From contig CALZFC010000056.1 of assembly GCA_945643635.1 (NCBI GenBank), positions 148,501 through 212,500 of the forward strand: 64,000 bases of DNA, written 5' to 3'. The notes below the pieces were generated by a model. That model did no database searches, had not been told where the DNA came from, and was given only the letters and a program-made list of their open reading frames with translations. Within the stretch, counting starts at the first letter, position 1; each line of letters starts with the position of its first letter. Positions 1 through 12,900 of this stretch are shown in pieces. A program made the position numbers and the translations under genes. The stretch comes from Allodiplogaster sudhausi (Eukaryota > Nematoda > Chromadorea > Rhabditida > Diplogasteridae).

Positions 1-3000
1 CACATCATAATTTGAGATGAAGCCTAATAAAAAAGTATTTATAAAAGAAAAGAGAGAGAAAGAAGATACCTATTGTACGCAAAAATGCTGGTGTCACCGG
101 CTGGAGCGGTCGATCCGGGCACGGGGAAGGAAAGAGCGGTGGACGACCCGAACACTGCAACAAATCAATCTCGCCTTATGATGGACACTTTAACATTTCT
201 TCCTTCTCAACGAAATAATTTTTGGCAACAAGTGGTCAAATGAAAACAATACGTGGAGCAGTGGGAGCAGCGCCAAACAGAGGGGTAGCGGAGGGCGGGG
301 CAGACGGCGCCGCGCCGAACTGGAAGATTCCCCCACTAGAAGGAGCTGCCGAAGCACCGAACTGGAAGGTACTCGGAGGGGCCGAGATCGCTCCGAAGGA
401 AGGCGGCTCAGGCGCTGCCCCTGGCACATTGCCAAACACAGCCGTAGAAGCAGCGGGCGCCGACTGCCCGAAGATTCTGCAAAACATTTTATGTTGAACC
501 AATCTATTCCTAGTATATTTCCATACGCTGTAGAGGACGATCCGAATAGAGTTGATGCATTGGAAGAGCCGAAGGATGGAGCAGCTGAAGACCCGCCGAA
601 GTTGAAAGACCTCTTCGCCTCCGGTCCATCGTCACTCTTCGAAGTCGCCTCTGCAACATCGACATTATTTACTTATCATTAATCTTGGATATGACTGGAA
701 CGGAGAAAGCTTACCGGGAGCTCCCGGGAACTGGCCAAAAGTTGGAGCAGGAGGCTTGCTGGCTGGAAATGTCAAAGGGGCGCCGCCGAGATGGAAAGCA
801 GGAGACGCTGCGGGCGTCTTGCCAAAGGAGAAGGGAGGAATGGCAGCGGAGGACGTGGCTGGGGCAGCCATGGAGCCGAAAAGGGTTGAAGACGATGAAG
901 GGAGAGTGGAAGAGGGAGGGGGAGGGGCAGAGGACAGCAGATTCGGCACTGCCGATGAGGCAGATGAGAACAATGTCGGGGCTGAACTCGTCGTAGGGAA
1001 TAGAGGAGGCTTGAGATTCGAACCGAATAGGGGCTGAGAAGGGGCCGAAGGCATGAGAGCGGAAGAGGAGGAAGGAGGGATGGAGAGGGAAGATGATGGC
1101 GGCAGCCAAGACTTCTGTCCTTCAGATGAACCAAAAGCGAGAGGGACAGCCGAAGGGAGCGGAGTGGCAGCTGAGAGCGAAGGAACGGGGGCAGTCGCTG
1201 TGGACGAAGACACTGCAGTCGTCGACCTTCAACAGGTAACGATTAACATATTAATATCAAAAAGAGCGCGCAATCCGGCGGACAAGAATTTAAAAAAATC
1301 TCACGATTTGCCGAAGAGAATTCCGCCGGCGGAACCGGAGCCAAAGAGCGGAGCCGGAGCCGTGGCAACGGCCGCTGGAGCCGCTTCCGGCGGGGTCAGG
1401 CCGAAGGAAGGAGGAACCACACTCGGCGCTAAAAGTACATTCACTTTTCCGCGAAAGAAATTCAAAAATGTACAGACAGACACATAGCCTAAGAGCCAAC
1501 ACTAATTTCCAGTCATCCTTACAGGCAAAAAAAATCGACATTTCGAACCCGATCAACATGTAATAGAATACATTAACTACATTTAGCACGAATTATGCGA
1601 ATCACTCATCCTTCCTCGGGCTTTTGGGCGCACCGTTTTGATACAAAACGGTGCGCCATTTAGCACACTATGTTACATACATTTAGCACAGGGGATAAGA
1701 GCCATTGTTGAGGGCCATCCCGAAAGAGTGGTGTAATGGATATTAGGGTGGGGATGGGTTTAAAAGCCAGTTTCTGTTATAATATTAACAAACCCCGTTG
1801 TGGGTTATGGTCCTAGGGAGGTCCAAAATAAGGGCGAGTCTGTCAATTCGATAGTACCATTCACCCCTGATTTAGAAAACTGAAGACATCTGTAACCCTG
1901 ACTCGAAATTGCCAGCGGTGCCGTGGAAGTCGGAGGAGAGGATGCGGCAGGGAAGCCAGGAGTAGCTAACTTGGCAATGCTAGTCGATCCAAAGCCAAAG
2001 GAAACCCCGCCAGACACCGACGATGAATTTCCACCGAAGCCAAAAGACACTGAACCAAATGGATAAAACATCACGACAGAAGCAGTAAAACGAACCACCA
2101 GTGGGCGGAGCAACTGGCTTGAATGCCTTGTCACCGAAAACAGAGGCAGAAGATGCCGCCGTGTCTTCCTTGTACATTTGGTTTCCGCAACAGATACACT
2201 TCGCAGCCTCCCCCTTCAATTCAGCATAATTCGACGATACCAAGACTGACTATTAGAGTGAACCTTGTTGTGAACGAAACACTCGGGGCAGTCCCAGTCG
2301 TTCCTGGCCGGCTGGCTCGCCGACTCTTCCTTGTACATGACGTGGCCGCAGCAGACACAACTGTTGTCCGTCACCTGATTCCATTCAATAATATTACAAG
2401 AAATTAGAAAAATGCAATCCTGGATTCCCCAACCTTGTTGTTGACCATGCATTCCGGACAATCCCAGGGCTTCCTCCCCGATCCCACCGCAGGAAGAACA
2501 GAAGAAGTACCATCTGGCTTCTGAGGAGAACTTGAAGAGATGGATGCGGGAGCATTGAGGGAACCGAAGGAGAAGCCGGTCGTGGCAGAGGTAGCGAGGG
2601 ACGACCCGAAACCATTCTGAGCAGAAACGAACAGATTGGAAGAATCGCAACACGCTGAAACTCTAGAATTTTCTGAATATTGGTAGAAAAGAAAACGAAC
2701 AGTCTTGGTTATGGCAGAGCTGGGAGCGGAAAAGGTGGCAGAAGTCATCAAGGGCACAGTGGACACGCTGGTTAACTAAATGAACAGAAGTCTCATTATG
2801 TTTATAAACCAATTTATCATTTACGATGTTAACACAAACCCTGACAATGAGAATTCATAAAAACAACAAAAGAATTTGTGGAAAAAGAAAGAAAATACCA
2901 ACCTTGGATTGCGGATCGTTCTCCTTCTTGCCATCCACATCCTTCTCTTCAGCGCGAGTATCTGAGACGTTTTCATCGGAAGTGCTGGTGTCTGAAGACG

Positions 3001-5705
3001 CAGTCACTTCCACTTGCTCCTTGGTCGCCTACAAGCAATTCGGTTGTGTTAGGAAAAAAGGAACAGAAAATGGCGAGGAACAACAGAAAGCGTGAAAAAA
3101 GAAGAGTAATTGGAATGGAGAGGAATCAACTAACACTCCCAGGTGAAGAGGAATCCTTATCATCCGAACTCTCATCGTCGCTGCTTTCGCCTCCGCTTTC
3201 CCCCGCTGATTCCGGTTCCTCTTCCTTCAATGCCAACATATATATTATATCATATCTCCTACACTGTTAATGAGAAAAAACGTTTATGTATTAAAATATG
3301 TCATCTTTCAATTTACGTAATTTACAGGGCAGGGAATGAATGGACGATGATGGTCTTCCATAACAGGATTGTGTATGGGTGAAGAAAAAAAAATGGATGG
3401 GATTGTTTTTTTTTAAGATCCCTTCTTTCTCTTGTTTTCTGATACAGTAACCGAATATGTGTAAGAAAAAAATTCCACTTAAAACAGCGTGGAACAAATT
3501 CAGGGAATCCGGCAACCCCTTTATTCCCTGTGATAGTAACACAGAAAACAAACCTCCTCGTCCACTTCTTCCACGTCAGTCTTCAAAGTTGGTCTGGGGA
3601 AAGCGAAAATCGTGTTGGTGAGCAAGAAGCCGGCCTTTGGTGCTGCTTCCTCGGAAATCCCTCTCACTCCGTCCATCCATCCCTGAAACCAAACATTACT
3701 CTTCATTTCTAACAAGAAATAATATCTTTGTTGCAAATCACCCAGGACTAACAAACATAATCATAAGCATATGAAAAAAACTCATGAAAGGAAACAAACG
3801 GTTTGACTTACCGTATCACCGTTATCCTCTTCATCAAGTTCCCTTGCAGAGAATCGATTCTTGCCGCGATTCAGGTCCTTGCCATCAGGTCCTCAAAGGA
3901 GCAAATAACTTCTAATTCAATCATTTTTCTAACATATAATAATGCAAAGAATTTGCCATTTATAATAAAAGCACAATTAAGACAAACTTTTAATTAGAAA
4001 AAGCATCTTGAAGTAAACTAATAAATACGCAAATAAAAAACACCAGGTAACGGGAATTAACCTTTCAGAACAGAAACGGGAGTCCTGTGATGATCTCCGT
4101 TTGTTTTTCCTGGAGTTGTCTTTTCCGTTCCCACATCAAAGAGAGGCGACAGAACAACGGGTAAGGACGATGCTTTCCCTGATGCTGCAGAAGGAGACTC
4201 GTCCACGGTTATAACTTCCGACTCACGGGACGTCTGCGGAGAATTCTGACGTCGGCTAAGATCACGCCTTAAAATATTACAATGAGAAAAATATATAAAA
4301 AATTGGATAACCAACCAGAAATAGAACACAAAAAATAAGATACTGCAAAGATAAATACTCACCAGTAAGGTTTCTTGTGAGCAGACGACATAATGCTCGC
4401 TCGAGTTGGCATGTTCTGCGAGAGCCTCTGAAGGGGAGGAGCATTCGGAGACGAGCGCGGCAAAGGATCCCAACGCTCTTTTTCCATTCCCATTCTAAGC
4501 AACGGCATCCGGCGAGCCTCCTTAATGTTATATTTGGGCACCAATATAGGTTACATATTTAAAATAATCATTTTTTCAAAGCATAAGGAGCAAACCCAAA
4601 TGTAGCATAAGTGAATACCTGTGCCGGAGTGCTAATCTTCTCGATCTGCCCAAGAATGGCAGCAGTGCGACTGCTCAAAGCAGAAGCATTGCTTGGAGCA
4701 CGAGAGATTCGAGAGCGAAGAGAGCGGATGGAAGATCCTCCAGGAGAATCCATCATAACTGAAGGCGAGCCAGTCCCTCCACTCATCACCCCAGACCAAG
4801 TAGTGTCCAGGCGAGGAGGGGGCAGATACGACCTATTGCCCAGGTTCTGAAGCATTGCCAATAAGAGATATCTTACTAAAAACAAGAGTATTGAAGTAAA
4901 AGTGAACTTTAGATCAAAAGTAGATAGCCAGATTCATCAAGAAGCATAGAAACCATACAGTGCAGAAATGGATTTAAATTATACCTTAAACGAAAAATTG
5001 CTACGGAACTTGAGAAACTGGATAGTAAAATAAACCAACCGAATCAAAAGCGCTGATATTGCTTCCGACTCCACGAAAACGTTTGATAGAATCCGAGCCA
5101 GTCAGAAACGAATCCACATGGCCTCCATCAAAATCCATATGCAGCCTCTTCCTCTTAAGCAGGAAAAATACAGTGGATACCTAATACTCAACCACACTGA
5201 GAAATTTTTTCATCACATTTTTGAATTGTCGAACTGAAATTATTTATTTCTTAAGAACTTAAGCGTTTCAACGATTTAAAAGACGAGTGGAACACTTGCA
5301 ATCAAACAGGTGGGTTGTAATATTGACAAAATGTAAACCTTACCGAACTAAATCCGTCCCCATCAGAACTGAGAAGTGAATCTCCCGTGGATCCCTGAGC
5401 ATTTCCACTTTCGAGAGCTGTGGGACTAATGTAACGAATATTTCTTGACACACTCGGCGTTTTATGCGATGATGGCAGTAGAGATCCTGAACACAACAAG
5501 AGCATAAAACTCTTAAACAAGTTATGATAAGCATTTCCCAACCGTTTTGAGATCTCTCTGAATTCGAAAGTCTTTCAGGAATCGGATCCCTCCCATTCGA
5601 GTTTACTGCCGATTTAGCACGCAGTTCTTCATCCCCGTTGCTTCCAGGGAGAAACCGGCCAAAGAATGACCGAATCATGGAGTGGTTTTTGTCCGGAGAC
5701 GCCAT
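1..5705 (-). CDS. npp-7: Nup153-type FG nucleoporin with RanBP2 zinc fingers, 3' end outside window
   Basis: Nuclear-basket nucleoporin. Exons (complement), in transcript order from the right: 5543-5705, 5344-5486, 5040-5153, 4619-4846, 4363-4520, 4062-4267, 3812-3891, 3554-3682, 3135-3224, 2903-3028, 2701-2775, 2434-2616, 2264-2374, 2099-2213, 1897-2049, 1305-1428, 715-1226, 527-650, 253-476, 70-154; phases agree throughout. The N-terminus (start 5705) has the short hydrophobic motif MIRSFFGRFLPG. The region at 4619-4846 joined to 4363-4520 (SRTAAILGQIEKI...EARRMP) resembles the conserved Nup153 block TARRILQSLEKM. Two CxxC-x10-CxxC zinc fingers (WDCPECMVNNK/CVCC and WDCPECFVHNK/CICC) are each split by an intron after NK. 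FG, FGS and LFG repeats follow and run off the left edge. The family is clear from the zinc fingers plus FG repeats; human Nup153 has four fingers. Confidence 0.85.
1627..1657. repeat. Perfect 14 bp inverted repeat with 3-base loop
   Basis: GGCGCACCGTTTTG at 1627-1640 and its exact complement at 1644-1657 are separated by ATA. It lies inside a Nup153 intron and is flanked by repeats of ATTTAGCAC at about 1581, 1658 and 1681. It may be a remnant of a small inverted-repeat transposon. Confidence 0.75.
1722..1858. repeat. Dispersed SINE-like repeat, copy A
   Basis: Lies in the Nup153 intron between 1428 and 1897. It shares the block (GGGAGGTCCAAAATAAGGG, then a GTCAATTCGATAGTACC-like end) with the copy at 8680-8838. 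The copies are diverged and were found by eye. Confidence 0.5.
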
Positions 5706-5760
5706 CTCCGAGAACTTTAACGACGGAAAAAATACCTCACGAATCTTTTGAACACTCAAA

Positions 5761-5772
5761 TCTGAAATAAAT
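5761..5772 (-). other. Candidate splice acceptor upstream of the nup153 start
   Basis: On the minus strand a T-rich stretch ends in TTTATTTCAG, with the AG just right of 5761. This is about 56 bases upstream of the ATG at 5705 with no exon evident further upstream. In a nematode this would fit spliced-leader trans-splicing; a cis 5'UTR intron is equally possible. Confidence 0.4.
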
Positions 5773-6317
5773 TCAGCATATGCGTAACAAATAGACAACA
5801 AGCTATGGCGGTACGCAAACGATCAAAGCGATAATCAAGTTTTCCTTATTTATTATAAAATGTCAACAGAAAAGGCGAGATTTTTCGAAAAATGCTCGAG
5901 CGACCGCGCTCGCGAACGCGCGAAACCGCGACGCGTGAAGGACATTCCAACTAAATTTTAAAGTCACAGAACATGCACATCAGAATATCTTTCAACCACA
6001 ATTTGAAACTCTGGCCGCTTGCCAATTTATATGCCCCGCCTCTTGGTAATCTGAGATAGGTTCCTTTCCGGCGTTTGTTGATGTAGATTGGTGCGGAAGC
6101 TTTCAGCTAAATATGTAACTATCATCGCTTTGTACATGTCTTCGCTGATTTTGAACATAATCTGCTTAAACTAATATTTTCTATTTTTATTTTAAATGAA
6201 CATTCGCTACTAAATTTTAATTACTCTCTGAATTCAGAAAGTCGCGAAATATATCATGTAGCTGACAGAGCTTCTCATCCGGTCGATCTATCCATTATGT
6301 TATATAGAGGTTAGGCG

Positions 6318-6329
6318 TTTTCTTTTCAG
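6318..6329 (+). other. Candidate spliced-leader acceptor for unc-40
   Basis: The sequence TTTTCTTTTCAG ends at 6329. It leaves a 37-base leader before the ATG at 6367, and an in-frame stop (6361-6363) sits directly upstream of that ATG. The position fits a trans-splice acceptor in a nematode gene. It could instead end a cis-spliced 5'UTR intron. Confidence 0.45.
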
Positions 6330-6366
6330 AAGTAATGTTTATGACGTTAATACAGCATTTTAAGGA

Positions 6367-6851
6367 ATGCTATTCGCAATTGCATTGATATTTACGCTGT
6401 CGGGGGTGGCCTGCACCAATCATCAGCGACAACATCACCATCAACGGCGCTCTATTAACTATGGTTCGATTACTTTTCCTGTTCAGTGTGTTAATTCCCT
6501 CCCTATTTGCTATTTTAACTGAATTGTACTTGTGATGAACATGTTTCATTGGAATAGAAATTTGTTTAAGTGCTTGTTTATGATTTTATGGAGATTCTTT
6601 CCCGCCGATATATTCAGTTTGCAATGAAGAAATTCTCAATTTCTTTCGATTACATATAGGGGAATTTAAATATAAAAACATTCGTTTTAATGTAGCAATA
6701 AATGTTGTGACAGATGAATCTAAATTTCGTTTATGATGCCCATAGCAGTGAGATGCTATACTTGAATCGATGCTGGTTGAATGGCTCGCTCTACTGAACA
6801 ACCCCCCCCCCCTCCCCTAACGCGGCCTCTGGTCATCGTTCTTCTGTTCTC

Positions 6852-6901
<50 letters not shown>

Positions 6902-9900
6902 ATGCTCACGCATTTCTTCTCGTTTTCTTTGTGTCTCGTTCATTCCTGTTGTATTTAACCTAGCCTTCCTAACCTTGTGAGCCATCTCCTTGGCTCAAGT
7001 GACCATCTGTTTTCTTAGACAGTGAAAGCCATACAAGGGATAGAGAAGTTATGTAGTTGGAATACCAGCCGTTTGTTTACTACAAATAAGCTACAAATAA
7101 TTTTGTTGTTGCTGCTGTTGAAAAGTACTGATTGAAGGATTTAATTGGGTTGCTAGATTGTTGATAACATCATGCATTGTTTCCTGAAAATGTAACAGAG
7201 TAGAAAGCATGTTAGTCTTTCTTATTTTCTCTCTTTCAGATGGTCGTTATTTCGGCTTCCAATTCGACAAAGAGCCGGAGGGGGGAATCTTCGAAAGTCG
7301 GAATGTCCATCTTCCCTGTTCTTTTCACACATCTCGCCAGCGTGCGGCTACTGTGGAATGGAGAAAGGATGGATCCCCGCTTGGATCGAAGGACCCGCGA
7401 ATGTCAGTCTTTTCTGCATTCCTTCTATGTACTTCTTCATTCTTCTGAGTTGTTATCTTCCTTTCCTAGTGATGACATCTTCCATGTTTACAAGCGAACC
7501 TCCCATGGTCAACGAGACTGACTGACGCTCTTATCGCTTTTTTCTGCTCTTTCACTTCGCTTCGGTTTTAATGATGCTTATCTACGCTTTCTCCCCTCAT
7601 TTTCCGTCATTGCACGGTATCTCTCCTCCCCCTATTTCTCTCTCTCTCTCTCTCCCATCTCTCTCTCTCACTCCCTCTCTGTCTCTCTCTACCGCTTGTC
7701 TGTTCTTCCCGCCTAGTGCCAATCCGAATGTCTTATCCATATTGGAAGGAGAACGTGCATTGGACCCATGCATTCTGCTGACTCTTCGAATACGGGGCAT
7801 TATTGGGCGGAAGCGAGTTAACTTTCTTGAGATTAGATTAAAATGGAGAGCGCCAAGTATGGTGGAGATAGAATGCTTACTCTGGGGGTACTCTGCAAAA
7901 TCACTCAACTTCATCTCTTGGCCTTCCTTTTTCACTGGACAATAACTTCAATGCTTTTTCAGAGTCTACTATTGTTTTGTAGTTTTTTTTTGTTCCGTAC
8001 TCGTGCTTACGAAATTAAAGCTGCATTGCAGTACATCTTTTTTGATTAAGCGCCTTTGAAGGGCGGGGGATTTACATGGCAACTTGATACGCCGTCCCTT
8101 CTTCTTTGAGCGCTGTGGATGGGATAAGGAGCACAGCGGAAAGGGTTGGGAAGGGTCAACCGGGAGTGGACAGCACAAGCGATGACAAGCTATGCTGCGT
8201 CTTCTTAGTAGTTGATGTGATGGTGAGGGTGAGAGCGAGAGCGAGAGAATAAGAGTGACAGAGAGAGAGAGAGAATAAGAGGGAAAGAGCGAGAGAATAA
8301 GAGGGAGAGAGAAAGGAACTGCCTAAGGGAATGAGGGAGTGTCCAGTGGCCTCGGAGGAACAATGCTTCGCTTCCTTGCGTAAGCTTCGTCCGACACTGT
8401 GTCCACTTGATGAATTTGCATAGTTGTCTTGGAAGGAGAGTAGGCAAAGAAGAAGGAAGGATGGCGGATTGGAAGAGGAAGCAGAAAGAGGGAGATAACG
8501 GGTAAAGTAAAGACGAGTTAACTGTAACAGAAGTTGAGGGACTCGATGGACAGATCTGTTTGGAAGGCCCACTTTCATTATCTTCTCTGCTCCTCAAATT
8601 TGCTTTGGGAAGTTCTGGAGGCAAGTAGTTCCTTGCTTTCTCTCTTTTTGAAATGTCAACCCAGGGAATGAAAGGCACTGTTGCGGACCCAGAAGATTAG
8701 GGAGGGGAATTAGGTATTTTGCCCGGAAACCAGGGTTGGTTAGCTGTTTCTGCACAATTGTTCCTCGAGACATTGTGGGGTAGGGCTTCGGGGAGGCCCA
8801 AAATCAGGGTGTTCCTGGTAAATCGACAGTACTTTTTTCCTCTGTTCCAACCTTATGCATAAATTTTTTCCTAGAGTACTGATACATATATGTATAAATA
8901 TGCGTCCAGATTTTCGCATACTCCAACTTCCATCTCTGCATCTCACCCTCCCGTGCCTTCGCGAATGTCAAGCAATAAGAGTTGGGGCAACTCCCCTTTT
9001 GCTCATGTCTAAACAAAAGCCTCTGGGGTAATTTATTTCCAACTTTCACGTTGAGTAAGAAATCAGATGAGGAAATGTTTGGCATCTGCAGGCTATGTAT
9101 GACTTAGTCAAAAATAAGCCGTGCGCATTGCGAAAGCCGAGCAAAGTGAACTATCTATCTCTCTGTCTACTTCTCCGCCTCTCTCTCTCTTTCTCTCTCT
9201 TTTATTTATGTATCTCTCCCATACTCTCTTTGCGTCACCTCTCTCTCTCTCTCACACAAGGAGGACGAAGAAGGCAGAAGCACCAATCGGCTGCTGCAGT
9301 GGACAACGATAGATTATGCATGAACGGACGGCTGTCATGTTAGACGGGATGCCGCCTCTGCCAGATGGAGAGAGGAATGATGGAAGACAGGGAGGGAGAA
9401 GGGAGAGAGAGAGAGAGAGAGAGATGAACGTGTCTTTGCTTTGACAAGGGGTGAAAGAGTGCCAAGGAGGGAAGGACATTATAGAGAGGAGTGCATTGAT
9501 GCGAATGAGTGCAAGAAAGGAGAGGTAGTGCTAGGGAGAGAGAGAGATAGAGAGAGAAGAGAGAGAGACAGAGAGAGCGATGCGACAACTGCTGGCTGCA
9601 TGTTGAGGATGCTTCACGTTTATGGCACGAGTGTCTCCAGGGCTGTTCTGCTGTGCTATCACTGCAAATACATTAGCAGGGTCAACAGATGGAACAGAAA
9701 GGAGGGAACTGAAGAGGGAAGGAGAAGACTGAGATGGTGGGAGGGCCGTGCCAGGCAACAAAACGCCTTAGATGGACGGATGTTTGCTGTTCTCTTTTGT
9801 TAGATCTCTTCATGACAAGGCCTTTCCGGAAAATAGTAGCCGGATCTTACAATTGCTTCTTTAATCAGGGATCCCTGGATTGGACCTAACCAGTAATTGC

Positions 9901-12900
9901 ATGGGTAGCTCACATTTCTAATTTAATGATTGTGAAAAATGAGATTTGAAACGCTATCATAAGTTTATTAAATTGCAGTGAGCGGCAAGAGAACGGAAGT
10001 CTGCTGATCCGGGAAGCGACCCCCTCCGACGCGGGGATCTACGAGTGCGCAGTCCATGTCTCCGACCCCTCCGATGCATCCTTCTGGACCTTTCTCTCTC
10101 GCAAGGCCGCGGTCCGTCTGCCGAGAACACCCCGCTTTCTGCAGCATCCAGAGGACATCTCCGTATCCCCCGGCCAGCACGCCGCCTTCAGATGTCTTTT
10201 GGTTCGACTGATTTGACGTCTAATTGCCTCTTCTTCTGCACCATGTGTTCTGCTCTCTTCTTCCCTCTACCCAACTGGATAAGTGCATCGTTCTCATTAT
10301 GAAATGGTTTCGGACCGTGTGAATCATATGAGACAGATGTCTGGGGGAAACACAGAGCGGGTAGTGAGGAAATATGAGAGAGGATTGTTCGGAATATTAT
10401 TCCACCATTCCCCACTCTTCCACTACGGTAACAGTTTCAAAATATCTGCTCTGTCTCTTCTTCGCCTGGTGTGAATAAGAGTTAAAAATACAGAATAGCA
10501 TATCATTTGTTTAGGAAGAGGCCGAAGGTGTCGCAGTGCACTGGTTGAAGAATGGAGTTGCGATTCTTCCGTCTGGTCAGCCTTCACTATTCTATCTCAA
10601 ACACTCACAACATCCTTTACTAGAGTAATCTTACTGTTGTATACCCTTTTCTTTCTTTGTGCAACAGTTGTCTGTGCTGTTGTATCGAGCAACACATTTA
10701 ATAGCTACTTGTCTCCGAGATCTGGCCGTTCAATCTCAGCACGTAGGGCGGGGTTGGCTAAGTGGTGCAATTAGAAAGGAAGGCGGGAAAAGTGGAAAAC
10801 GAAAGATTTGAATGAAGATTTGAACAAGCTGTTAGGCATATTTCTTTTAGATTTTGAAAATTCGCGATTAATTGATAAGAGGGAGCGTTTAGAACAGAGA
10901 GACAGAGAGAGAGAGAGAGAGAGCATTGCCTACTGGATAAGATTTCTCGATCATGCTCCATTTTGGCGGTCTAATACTTCCTATCCACAACACGTTTTCA
11001 ACTCGTCCACTAGTGTTCAAAGAGATTTTTGGACTTCGCCGAACCGGAAAAGGCTCTTAAACATGATACAAAAGGAGTAAGCCATTATAGTCTGGGTTGG
11101 AAGTTGGGGATTTCTGCCAAGTTAAGTTGTCACACGGCTTTAGGTTCGGAGAAGCTGTTATACAAGGATTACAGAAATCGTCTAATAACAGTCGCCGTAA
11201 AACTGAAGAGCCTATTTATAGGAAGGACTCGGATTCTGCCGATGACATCCTCCCTGGAGATTCTCTCCGCCGGGAAGAGTGATGAAGGAGTGTACAGCTG
11301 CTTTGCTGAGAGCAGAAGTGGAGGGCCGAGGATGGAGAGCATGCGGGGACGACTCTCTCTTTCACAAGGCAACTTCCATTTCCTCCTTCTTTGTTATTAA
11401 TGCAAGTGTTTTGGAATTGCAATGATGCTTTTTAGGGGAGGAGAGCGAATTGTCTATGGTGTTGTGGCCAAGAAGTCAACGAGCGAAGGTGGGGGAGAAG
11501 GTGCTCTTGGAGTGCCTCGCAACTCATGGCAGTACAGGCAGGAACGGGGATAAAACAACCACAGAATGGTCCAAGGATGGAAAGGCTCTCCTCATCAATC
11601 AACGGATAGAGAAGGTGTTGTCTCCTTCTATTCCGTTTGTCTTTCGGTTATTGTGTCAATATTAATTTTAATATGTTTGATTGAGCGGCTAGGTAATTGC
11701 ATGAGTGTTGAGGTGGGCGTGTCCTCTCTGCTTCTATCGCAAGTGACTGCGGAAGACGCTGGAGTCTACGAGTGCCGCGTAGCAGACGGCACGGATGCCG
11801 TGGAGAGGAGTGCAGTTCTCGAAGTGGAGGCCCCTCCTCTCATCACCACTTCTCCTTCCGATAAAATTGCCATGGAGACCAGTGATGTTGAGGTCAGGAG
11901 AACATTTCATTTTTAATTGCCAGCAATTTGCATATATCTACATAATACGGTAGACGCTTTAATATTCCAAATAATGGAGCAGGGAATAAATGTCACTATT
12001 GATTGCTCGGAAAAATTAGGTGGAGAAGGATGATTGGGTACCGGATAGTGTGCTGGGGAGAGCCGAAACTGAATTGGTTCAAATCTGGGTGGCGCATGGC
12101 TCCGCGAAGGCCAGTGGGCACGTAAAATGGACGGCACCTTTTTAATGCAATGGAGTGTGTTAATTATATACGACAATGATTAGGGAATAAATGCCACTGC
12201 TTGGGAAAACAAGGGGAGAGTTAAATACAGAATTTTTACGTAAAATCAAGGTGTTATCGCTCCGGGGAGACTCATAATCTGGATGGGTTTGTAAAATATA
12301 CTGTTCCTTTTTACCTGGCTATGACAAAGAGAATAAAAATGTATGTTGTTATCAGTTTCCTCCATTTAATCTTCTTACCTTTTTAATCTCCATTCACTAA
12401 AGTGAAACAGAGGAAATCAGTTGTTGTGAGGCTACCACTTGTTTGAACGAATAGGGAAAAGGGAATGCATTAAGTTGGAATGCTTCGCATCGGGCCGACC
12501 GACTCCGACTATCAGATGGCTGAAGAATGGCGAGACTCTCATTTCTAGCGAGTACTTTGCCATTGACACCAACCGACTTCGCATCCTCGGATTAGTCAAG
12601 GCAGATCAAGGTGCCATTTTAGCATCTTCCTCTCCATTCTCTTTTGCTTCTTTTGTTTCAAATTTTTAATGTCATGTGACTTTGTGATTTTTTAGCGTAA
12701 TGAAAAGCCGTAACAAGAGTTTTCTTGAGGTGTCTATCAATGCATGGCAGAGAACGTGGCAGGGGTTGCGCAGGCTTCTGTGCAACTCTTAGTGGACAGC
12801 TCAGGTATCTTCCTCCCTCTTATTTCTTTTTCTCAACTTGTTTCCGTCATATTTGCAGTTTTCTCTTCATTTCTATTCCATTTCTGTTAACTTTGTTATC

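Noticed and set aside
6781..6963. Open frame through the (CT)n tract on plus (PPPPPL...SLSLSL)
   Set aside because: Low-complexity translation of a microsatellite inside unc-40 intron 1; the true first exon at 6367 has a signal peptide and in-phase donor.
10755..10766. Possible tRNA gene from an A-box-like motif
   Set aside because: No B box at the right distance and no cloverleaf; treated as part of a SINE-like repeat.
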